A stretch of DNA of 22,509 nt. Source: Candidatus Avelusimicrobium facis (lineage in GTDB: Bacteria; Elusimicrobiota; Elusimicrobia; Elusimicrobiales; Elusimicrobiaceae). Made by a program: the position numbers and the translations under genes. The stretch is taken from the NCBI GenBank assembly GCA_900762815.1, contig CAAFHX010000078.1:1-22509 (forward strand). The letters are read 5' to 3'. Of the stretch, positions 15,717-21,476 are shown piece by piece. Position 1 is the stretch's first letter; each line of letters opens with the position of its first letter. The notes beneath the pieces are model-generated. The model did no database searches. It was given only the letters and a program-made list of their open reading frames with translations, and was not told the DNA's origin.

Positions 15717-16256
15717 TTAGAGCGAAACGGTGTAGTAATTCCAACTTTCACTGGAAGTCATGTGCAGCACTCCGTAACTTTTGCACAATTTATTGGCCAA
15801 ATTATCCCCCATAGTGGCAATGCAGAGAGCCGGCCCGTCTGAGCTGGCGCTTTGCGCCAAGCGGAAGCCAAAACTTATCGAACTTCCGTCGGAAAGTCTT
15901 ATATTGCTATAAACAAATTTTGCTGCAGACAATAAGTCTATGCTAAAACCTGAGAAACTGGCCTGCTGCCCCGGCCAAGGGGCATTCTCGGTCGCAGAAA
16001 CAAGGCGCGGGTTGCCCGGCAGGGAAATGTCCAAATCGGCAAATTGCGTGGCGTATTGGCCATTGGCCATGAGGTAGCGCTCCTGCGCGTCTTTGACGCT
16101 GCGGAGTAAGGATAAAGTTTTGCCCAGTTTGGCCTTTTCCACCGCCAAACGATATTGCGGCAAGGCTATAGCGGCCAATATGCCGATAATAAGCACAACG
16201 ACGAGGAGTTCAATCAGCGTAAAACCGCTTAAACGGCCCGTAGAATGATTTTTCAT
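15717..16256 (-). CDS. Type IV pilin-like protein (pseudopilin) with N-methylation motif
   Basis: The 179-residue product has an 11-residue leader ending in Gly, then FTLIELLVVVLIIGILAAIA, the class III prepilin signature with Glu at mature position 5. The region after it (LPQYRLAVEKAKLGKTLSLL) is the usual N-terminal helix, and the C-terminal half holds two cysteines (CIATM and LCKSY) that may form the D-loop disulfide. It resembles the pseudopilin at 1728-2186 in layout but not closely in its globular part. The start is the ATG before the leader; a weak AAGGA lies about 9 nt upstream. The frame stays open 20 codons further through a T-rich tract coding mainly phenylalanine, which I reject as coding. 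No assembly genes are adjacent. Confidence 0.88.
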   Translation of the reverse strand: MKNHSTGRLSGFTLIELLVVVLIIGILAAIALPQYRLAVEKAKLGKTLSLLRSVKDAQERYLMANGQYATQFADLDISLPGNPRLVSATENAPWPGQQASFSGFSIDLLSAAKFVYSNIRLSDGSSISFGFRLAQSASSDGPALCIATMGDNLANKLCKSYGVLHMTSSESWNYYTVSL

Positions 16257-16284
16257 GGAGGGGTTCCTTTTTTGATAAAATTCG

Positions 16285-16313
16285 AAAAAAAAAAAAAATA
16301 AAAAAAAAAAAAA
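16285..16313. repeat. A14-T-A14 homopolymer tract upstream of the pseudopilin
   Basis: Fourteen A, one T and fourteen A form a near-pure 29-nt tract 28 nt upstream of the pseudopilin ATG. It could act as a curved or stiff promoter element. Its length is prone to slippage. Confidence 0.9.
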
Positions 16314-16380
16314 CATTAGGCAAGTGTTTTAAAAAGGGGTGCCCACTTCTACGACGACAAAACAAAAAAATATAATTTAG

Positions 16381-16414
16381 GGTCATGCTGAGGTGTCTCT
16401 GCTCAGCATCTTCC
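16381..16414 (+). repeat. REP-like palindromic element, copy 4
   Basis: GGTCAT, stem ATGCTGAG (16385-16392) pairing perfectly with CTCAGCAT (16402-16409), loop GTGTCTCTG, then ATCTTCC. Flanks match the other copies; the stem is a different but fully paired sequence. Confidence 0.75.
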
Positions 16415-16470
16415 ATTTTCCCGTTGTTTATTTAATAAAGACAACGGCAACTACCAGAAAAATGGAAGAT
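16408..16470. repeat. Palindromic spacer joining copies 4 and 5
   Basis: ATCTTCCATTTT at one end pairs with AAAATGGAAGAT at the other (12 bp). Inside it CCGTTGT pairs with ACAACGG. The segment could extrude as a nested cruciform between two oppositely oriented elements. Confidence 0.7.
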
Positions 16471-16497
16471 CCTGAACTACAACCTTTCAGGATGACC
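16464..16497 (-). repeat. REP-like palindromic element, copy 5
   Basis: On the minus strand it reads GGTCAT, stem ATCCTGAA / TTCAGGAT (16469-16476 with 16486-16493), then ATCTTCC. It is inverted relative to copies 4 and 6. Confidence 0.75.
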
Positions 16498-16542
16498 CCT
16501 TCTTTGATTTAACGGCAAGGCCGTTATCAAACAAAGGGTCAT
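16493..16542. repeat. Palindromic spacer joining copies 5 and 6
   Basis: ATGACCC pairs with GGGTCAT at the ends. Inside, TTTGAT (16503-16508) pairs with ATCAAA (16526-16531), and AACGGC (16511-16516) with GCCGTT (16520-16525), with a three-base centre. The whole 50 nt is one interrupted palindrome. Confidence 0.7.
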
Positions 16543-16596
16543 TCCCGAGGAATGTGGCGGCCCGCAGGGTTCGGGAATCTTCCGCTGATATTTATA
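16537..16596 (+). repeat. REP-like palindromic element, copy 6
   Basis: GGTCAT, stem ATTCCCGA (16541-16548) / TCGGGAAT (16571-16578), then ATCTTCCGC and a tail. Bases 16571-16596 are identical to 15-40, and the loop resembles that of copy 3. Confidence 0.78.
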
Positions 16597-16677
16597 AAAA
16601 TGGGAAAATTTTATTTTTTAGGCTCCACAGACCGGCGGGGGATTTGGCCTAGTTTTCTGCCCCGGAGAAAAGGACAT

Positions 16678-16703
16678 AAAACGCCGGGCCTTGGCCCTGT
16701 TTT
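16678..16703 (-). terminator. Terminator of the ankyrin-repeat gene / acpP operon
   Basis: On the minus strand AAAAC, GGGCC, loop AA, GGCCC and GTTTT form an imperfect stem with a T-rich end, beginning 6 nt past the stop codon. It probably ends the long operon that starts at 21404. Confidence 0.6.
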
Positions 16704-16709
16704 AGGCGC

Positions 16710-17915
16710 TTATCTTTGGTTTTTGGCGGCCTCTGCCTCGGCGGCTTTAGCGCGGACGGCGGCCTCACGGGCCATTTTGGACTCTAAGGCCTGATTGTAG
16801 AGCTCTTTGACTTGGTTAAGCGGCATTTGCAGATACTTAATGACTTCTTGGCGGCGGTATTTCTGCGCCACATCCAAGGCCGTCTGGCCCGAAGTGCTCT
16901 TTAAGGTCTTATCCGCCCCGTTAGCCAGTAAAATTTTGACCACCGGCGCATACCCTTTTTGCGCCGCCCAATACAAGGCAGTTTCCCCGCGTTTGTTTTG
17001 CATATTGATATCGGCGCGGTACTGCATGGTCAGCGGCGCCAGCAAAGCCAGCAAGGTTTCGGGGTGATTGTAGCGCGCGGCATAAATCAAAGCGGTATTG
17101 CCGTCGTTATTGGCCGCATTCACATCGGCGCGGTACGCCAGCAGCGCGCGCACGCTTTGCGTGTCTCCCAGCGAGGCGGAAATAATCAGCGGCGTGTTGC
17201 CCGGCGCATTTTTGGCATTGGGGTCCACCCCGCCCTTGAGCATGCCCAGCACGCCCACATAATTTTTATTGGCGCTGGCGCGCAGCAGGGTTTCTTTGTT
17301 CAGCCCCGCCTTGACGCCGCTGGTCAAAAATAAATCCACCAGCTGGCCTTTTTGCTTTTCCACCGCCAGCCCCATGGGCGTTTGGCGGTAGTTATTGGGC
17401 AGGTTCAAGTCCGCATCGGCATAAATGAGCAGGCGGGTAATTTCGTCATGGTCGCCGTACACGCTACGCAAAATGGCCGTATCGCGCGTGTAGGCGTTTT
17501 GTTTATTGACGTCGGCGCCCAAGGCCAGCAGCCTTTGCACGGCGTCTACATTGCCCAAGGTGGCCGCTGCCAGCAGCAGGCTGTCGCCGTGGCTGTTGAC
17601 GATATTGGGGTCTTTTACCTTGGTGTCCAAAATGTCAAAAAACGCCTCCGTATCGCCTTTGCGCAGGGCGGCGGTGGCTTCTTCGGCAATTTCCTGGGGG
17701 GTTTGGCGCACCAAAATGGGCGGATGGGCCTGAGCCGGCTTCTTGCCCGCGGAAGTGGGCGAGGAAGTCAGCGTAAAAAGAAACAATAAAAGCAGCGGGA
17801 CCACCGCCACCACCGCCAGCCAGGCATACGGCTTGCGCCGGGCGTGCTGCACCACTTGGCGCACGGGCCGGGCGGACGTAACCGAAATTCGGGTGGTTGG
17901 TTTTTTGAGTGGCAT
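16710..17915 (-). CDS. Membrane-anchored ankyrin-repeat protein
   Basis: The 401-residue protein has a basic N terminus (1-30), one transmembrane segment (31-50, AWLAVVAVVPLLLLFLFTL) and a large soluble part. Ankyrin repeats run from about 108 to 360, seen in repeated patterns such as GDSLLLAAATLGNVDAV, GNTPLIISASLGD, GNTALIYAARYNH and GETALYWAAQKGY, each followed by LL..GAD or similar. A charged Ala/Glu/Lys helix (368-401) ends it. By the positive-inside rule the N terminus is cytoplasmic and the repeats are periplasmic. Such repeats bind proteins; the partner is unknown. It starts 14 nt after rnc with an AGGAC site, so it is the last gene of the DUF177-rnc operon. Its role there cannot be read from the sequence. 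Confidence 0.88.
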   Translation of the reverse strand: MPLKKPTTRISVTSARPVRQVVQHARRKPYAWLAVVAVVPLLLLFLFTLTSSPTSAGKKPAQAHPPILVRQTPQEIAEEATAALRKGDTEAFFDILDTKVKDPNIVNSHGDSLLLAAATLGNVDAVQRLLALGADVNKQNAYTRDTAILRSVYGDHDEITRLLIYADADLNLPNNYRQTPMGLAVEKQKGQLVDLFLTSGVKAGLNKETLLRASANKNYVGVLGMLKGGVDPNAKNAPGNTPLIISASLGDTQSVRALLAYRADVNAANNDGNTALIYAARYNHPETLLALLAPLTMQYRADINMQNKRGETALYWAAQKGYAPVVKILLANGADKTLKSTSGQTALDVAQKYRRQEVIKYLQMPLNQVKELYNQALESKMAREAAVRAKAAEAEAAKNQR

Positions 17916-17929
17916 GCGTGGTCCTGCCC

Positions 17930-18595
17930 TTATTTTTTCAGACGACGGTAAGCGTCTTTGGCAGCATCTTGTTCGGCCAATTTTTTATTGCGGCCTTTGC
18001 CTATGCCCAGGCGTTTACCGTCCAGGGACACTTCCACGGTAAAAATTTTATCGTGTTCGGGTCCCACGGTTTGCAATACTTCGTAGGTTGGGGTATTGCG
18101 GCTGCGTTTTTGCACAAACTCCTGCAGCGTGCTTTTGAAATCCCCGCTGTCTTGCTTGAGCTCTTGCGTGCGCACCCACGGCAGTACCACCTGCTCGGCC
18201 GCAGGGTACCCGCCGTCTAAATACACGGCACCGATGAGGGCCTCCATGGCGTTAGAGAGGATACTGTCTCTCTGCCGCCCGCCGGTGGCCAGCTCGCCGT
18301 GACCTAAACGCATAAAACGCCCCAAGTCCAGCTTTTTTGCCCACAGATACAGGTTGTGTCTGGATACCAAATTAGACTTGATTTTAGAAAGCACTCCCTC
18401 TTCGCTATGAGGGCATTGACAATAGATGTAGTCCGCCACGATGGCCCCTAAAATACTGTCACCCAAAAACTCCAGCCGTTCATTGTGATGAACGTCCCGG
18501 TGTTCGCCCGCAAAAGACTTATGAGTGAGTGCTTCCTTTAAAATCGCCGTATCTTTAAAGCAATAGCGGATGATATTTTCTAACTCAGTCGGCAC
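17930..18595 (-). CDS. rnc: Ribonuclease III
   Basis: The 221-residue enzyme cuts double-stranded RNA in rRNA processing and mRNA control. The signature NERLEFLGDS (38-47) carries acidic metal ligands, the second acidic site is in AMEALIGAVYLDGG, and the C-terminal double-stranded-RNA-binding domain spans about 153-220, including the KKLAEQDAAKDAY helix. Length fits the family (about 226). The start codon is GTG, 6 nt after the acpP stop, without an obvious Shine-Dalgarno site, which suggests re-initiation by ribosomes leaving acpP. The acpP-rnc order is common in bacteria. Confidence 0.95.
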   Translation of the reverse strand: MPTELENIIRYCFKDTAILKEALTHKSFAGEHRDVHHNERLEFLGDSILGAIVADYIYCQCPHSEEGVLSKIKSNLVSRHNLYLWAKKLDLGRFMRLGHGELATGGRQRDSILSNAMEALIGAVYLDGGYPAAEQVVLPWVRTQELKQDSGDFKSTLQEFVQKRSRNTPTYEVLQTVGPEHDKIFTVEVSLDGKRLGIGKGRNKKLAEQDAAKDAYRRLKK

Positions 18596-18601
18596 GATTG
18601 C

Positions 18602-18847
18602 TTATTTTTTCGCGTTGGCTTCAATATAGCTGATGGCTTCGCCAACGGTTTTGATTTTTTCAGCTTTATCATCGGGGATTTCAATATCAAATTCTTCTTC
18701 CAACGCCATGATCAATTCCACGGTGTCCAAAGAATCAGCGCCCAAGTCGTTTACGAACTGGGCTTCGGGCTTCACCTGGTCGGCTTCAACGCCCAACTGT
18801 TCCACGATGATATTTTTCACTCTTTCTTGTATGTTTTCTACAGACAT
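18602..18847 (-). CDS. acpP: Acyl carrier protein
   Basis: The 81-residue acidic protein has the phosphopantetheine site GADSLD, with Ser39 as the attachment residue. It carries acyl chains during fatty-acid and phospholipid synthesis in the cytoplasm. A strong GGAGG lies about 6 nt before the ATG, fitting its usual high expression. It is 20 nt after fabG and 6 nt before rnc. Confidence 0.97.
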   Translation of the reverse strand: MSVENIQERVKNIIVEQLGVEADQVKPEAQFVNDLGADSLDTVELIMALEEEFDIEIPDDKAEKIKTVGEAISYIEANAKK

Positions 18848-18867
18848 GTTGTCCTCCGAATGTATAC

Positions 18868-19611
18868 TTAAATGTAAAGTCCGCCATTGACGGCCAGCAC
18901 GTGCCCGGTAATGTAGGCGGCGTCCTGGCTGGCCAAAAACATCACTGCTTTGGCGATGTCCTGCGGTTGTGCAAATCGTTTCAACGCTATAGCCGCAAAG
19001 GCTTTTTCTTTCATTTCTTCGCTCAAGGCCTCCGTCATGGCCGTGCTGACAAAGCCCGGGGCAACGGCGTTGACGCGCACCCCGCGCGAGCCAAACTCTT
19101 TGGCCAAAGATTTGGTCATGCCGATAATGCCCGCCTTGCTGGCGGCATAATTGACCTGCCCGGCATTGCCCATTTGGCCGATAACGGAAGAAATGTTGAC
19201 AATATTGCCGCTTCTTTGTTTGAACATCACTTTCAAAGCGGCCTTGGACATATAAAAGGTGCCCGATAAATTGACTTCAATCACGCTGTCCCAATCGGCC
19301 GGGCTCATGCGCACGGTCAGGCCGTCCTTGGTGATGCCGGCATTGTTGACCAGCACGTCCAAGCCGCCCAATTCTTTGACCACCGCAGCGACGAACGCGT
19401 CGCACTCTTGCGGTTGGGAAATATTGCACTTGGCGGCAAAAACTTTTCCGCCGAAAGTTTCCAAATGGGTTTTGGTTTTGGCGAGCAATTCTTCGTGGGT
19501 GCCGCACACGGCCACCGCCGCGCCCGCCCGGGCAAATGCCTCGGCCAGCGCCAGCCCGATACCGCGCGTACCGCCTGTAACGATGACTTTTTGCCCTTTA
19601 AAATCAAACAT
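18868..19611 (-). CDS. fabG: 3-oxoacyl-[acyl-carrier-protein] reductase
   Basis: The 247-residue short-chain dehydrogenase reduces 3-oxoacyl-ACP with NADPH in fatty-acid elongation. TGGTRGIG (12-19) binds the cofactor, NNAG is at 89-92, and the catalytic residues are N114, S142, Y155 and K159 (YAASK). The chosen ATG precedes [12 protein letters not shown] and has a GAGGGG site; it overlaps the end of plsX by 8 nt, implying coupling. An upstream in-frame ATG 14 codons earlier lies in plsX and is unlikely. fabD and fabH, often between plsX and fabG, are absent here. Confidence 0.96.
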   Translation of the reverse strand: MFDFKGQKVIVTGGTRGIGLALAEAFARAGAAVAVCGTHEELLAKTKTHLETFGGKVFAAKCNISQPQECDAFVAAVVKELGGLDVLVNNAGITKDGLTVRMSPADWDSVIEVNLSGTFYMSKAALKVMFKQRSGNIVNISSVIGQMGNAGQVNYAASKAGIIGMTKSLAKEFGSRGVRVNAVAPGFVSTAMTEALSEEMKEKAFAAIALKRFAQPQDIAKAVMFLASQDAAYITGHVLAVNGGLYI

Positions 19612-20659
19612 GATGTTCCCCCTCTTGGGCGCATTGTTCTTCAATGCGTGCAAAGGTATCTTTCAAATCGGCCATTTTTTTGGCAACGTCTGCTACAAAA
19701 TTCTTTTTTACCAATTTTTCCGCCGTTTTTAAAGCGTGAAAAATGGCTACTTCGTTGGATTTGCCGTGGGAAATAATCGCCACGCCGTTCACCCCCACCA
19801 GCGGCGCACCGCCGTAATAATCGGGGTTGGTATGGTCTTTAACGGCTTTAAACGCGCCTTTGGCCATCCACGCGCCGGCCAGGGCCAGCGGGCGTTTTTT
19901 GACCTCGCGCTTAATCATGCGCATCATGGTTTTGGCCAAGCCTTCGGCCATTTTCAGCACGATGTTGCCCACAAAACCGTCGCACACAATGACGTCGGTC
20001 TCGCCGGTGTTTACGTCGCGCCCTTCCACGGTGCCTTTGAAATTGACGCCGATGTCGCGCATGTGCGGCACGGTGCTTTTGACCAAGTGGTTGCCCTTGG
20101 TTTCTTCTTCGCCGATGGACAAAATGCCCACGGACGGGTCTTTTACGTCAAACACTTTTTCCATATACGCCGAGCCCATCACCGCAAACTGCAGCAGATG
20201 AATGGGTTTGCAATCGGCATTGGCGCCGCCGTCTAAAAGCAGGCTCACGCCGTCGTAGGTGGGCATGGGGGTGGCAATGGCCGGGCGCAACACGCCTTTG
20301 ATACGGCCCATGCCAAACAGCGCCGCCACCATGGCCGCGCCGCTGTGTCCGGCCGAGACAAACGCATCGGCCTGGCCCTTGTGCACCAGCTCGGCGCAGA
20401 CGACGATGCTGGCCGTTTTTTTGGTGCGCACTTCGCGCGCCGGTTCGGCCCCCATGTCAATCACGTCCGGGGCGTGCACAATGGAAATATGCTTGGGTAA
20501 AGCGCAATAGCCCTGTTCCGCCAATTCGCGGCGCAGGACGGTTTCATCACCGACCAGTATGATTTCCGCATCCAACTGCTTGGCTGCTTGCAGCGCGCCC
20601 AGCACATTGGGTTTTGCTCCGAAATCTCCGCCTAAGGCATCCAGGGCTATTCTGATCAT
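19604..20659 (-). CDS. plsX: Phosphate acyltransferase PlsX
   Basis: The 351-residue protein begins IRIALDALGGDFGAKPNV, the family's N-terminal signature, and keeps the SAGHSGAAM and GFVGNI motifs. PlsX converts acyl-ACP to acyl-phosphate, the donor for glycerol-3-phosphate acylation by PlsY. It starts 12 nt after rpmF, the classic rpmF-plsX pairing, and overlaps fabG by 8 nt. No good Shine-Dalgarno site is visible (upstream is pyrimidine-rich), so coupling to rpmF is likely. Confidence 0.96.
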   Translation of the reverse strand: MIRIALDALGGDFGAKPNVLGALQAAKQLDAEIILVGDETVLRRELAEQGYCALPKHISIVHAPDVIDMGAEPAREVRTKKTASIVVCAELVHKGQADAFVSAGHSGAAMVAALFGMGRIKGVLRPAIATPMPTYDGVSLLLDGGANADCKPIHLLQFAVMGSAYMEKVFDVKDPSVGILSIGEEETKGNHLVKSTVPHMRDIGVNFKGTVEGRDVNTGETDVIVCDGFVGNIVLKMAEGLAKTMMRMIKREVKKRPLALAGAWMAKGAFKAVKDHTNPDYYGGAPLVGVNGVAIISHGKSNEVAIFHALKTAEKLVKKNFVADVAKKMADLKDTFARIEEQCAQEGEHHV

Positions 20660-20671
20660 AAAAAGGAAGTT

Positions 20672-20875
20672 TTATTTGGCTTCTTCTTTTTGGGCCGCTT
20701 TTTGGGCGACGACGACGCGGTCTTTATAAAACCCGCAAGAAGGGCACACATTGTGGGGCAAGCGCATTGCTTTGCAATTGGGGCATTCCACCAGCTGGGC
20801 CACTTCAATAACCGAGTTGTGAGAGCGTCTTAAGTCTCTGCGGGAACGGGTATGTTTTTTCTTCGGATTAGGCAT
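20672..20875 (-). CDS. rpmF: Large ribosomal subunit protein bL32
   Basis: The 67-residue basic protein has the bL32 start PNPKKKHTRSRRDLRRSH and a four-cysteine zinc site (C31, C34, C44, C47), the zinc-binding form. AGGAG lies about 8 nt upstream. It sits between DUF177 and plsX, as in many bacteria. Confidence 0.97.
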   Translation of the reverse strand: MPNPKKKHTRSRRDLRRSHNSVIEVAQLVECPNCKAMRLPHNVCPSCGFYKDRVVVAQKAAQKEEAK

Positions 20876-20906
20876 GGTAATAACTCCTGTCGTTTACATC
20901 AAATAA

Positions 20907-21404
20907 TTACTTAAATTTCCCTTTTAACGCCGCAAACGGCGAAAGGTTTTCGGGCTGACAATGGCACGGGCCTTCATTCAAATCTTTACCGCACTGCGGG
21001 CAGAGCCCTTTGCAGGCGGGGTTGCATAAAAATTGAATATCTTCGGTCAACGCAAGCGTTTGCCGCACCAAAGACATTATATCAATTATTTCGCTGGAAA
21101 CGCTATAGCTCTCTGAAAATTCTTCATCAAAGGTTTGCCCGGTTTGCTTTAAACAGCGGTCGCACCGTACGCTGCGCCGGCCCCACACGCGGCCGCGCGC
21201 CATGAGCTCTTTGCCGGCGGGCCAGAACTCCAGCTCCACCTGTGCCTGGGTGATTTTGTTGGGCGGCGTGAAGATGTCCTCAAAATATTTCGGAGAGAGC
21301 TTGGCCGAACATTTCAACCCGTTGTTACGCAGAATATCCTGCGTGCGGAAGCGTAAATCCGCCGGGACCTCGTAGTTTTGGTAAAAATCGTTTTCCGTCG
21401 TCAT
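20907..21404 (-). CDS. DUF177 (YceD-like) protein, possible large-subunit rRNA factor
   Basis: The 165-residue protein has the DUF177/YceD arrangement: CDRC (81-84) in the middle and C127, C131, C135, C138 near the C terminus (CNPACKGLCPQCGKDLN), probably binding zinc. YceD-family proteins are linked to 23S rRNA accumulation and nearly always precede rpmF; here it is 31 nt upstream. The ATG follows TACAAT by 7 nt and has no Shine-Dalgarno site. It heads the operon running through rpmF, plsX, fabG, acpP, rnc and the ankyrin gene. Confidence 0.9.
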   Translation of the reverse strand: MTTENDFYQNYEVPADLRFRTQDILRNNGLKCSAKLSPKYFEDIFTPPNKITQAQVELEFWPAGKELMARGRVWGRRSVRCDRCLKQTGQTFDEEFSESYSVSSEIIDIMSLVRQTLALTEDIQFLCNPACKGLCPQCGKDLNEGPCHCQPENLSPFAALKGKFK

Positions 21405-21411
21405 ATACTAT

Positions 21412-21417
21412 ATTGTA
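21412..21417 (-). promoter_or_regulatory. -10 box of a predicted leaderless promoter (DUF177-rpmF-plsX operon)
   Basis: On the minus strand TACAAT, followed by ATA, ends 7 nt before the ATG at 21404. No -35 is evident, since that region is the terminator of the upstream gene. Confidence 0.6.
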
Positions 21418-21430
21418 GCAAATTAAAAGT

Positions 21431-21462
21431 AAAAAGCCCCCGGGGCGCCAGGCTCCGGGGGC
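21431..21462 (-). terminator. Rho-independent terminator of the Cys-rich protein gene
   Basis: The stem GCCCCCGG (21455-21462 with 21436-21443 on the complementary arm), with an 11-nt loop, is followed on the minus strand by TTTTTACTTTTAA. It starts 15 nt past the stop codon of the Cys-rich gene. Confidence 0.85.
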
Positions 21463-21476
21463 GGGTAAACAACGAA

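Larger units (their letters stand above)
16257..16709. other. Gene-free region of about 450 bp
   Basis: No coding frame here is convincing. It holds the leader and homopolymer tract of the pseudopilin gene, three REP-like palindromic elements with palindromic spacers (16381-16585), and the terminator of the ankyrin-repeat gene. Bases 16600-16677 show nothing I can name. Confidence 0.8.

Noticed and set aside
16257..16316. N-terminal extension of the pseudopilin through the poly-A tract (phenylalanine-rich)
   Set aside because: It would place a run of Phe before the prepilin leader, has no ribosome-binding site, and the normal leader starts at 16256.
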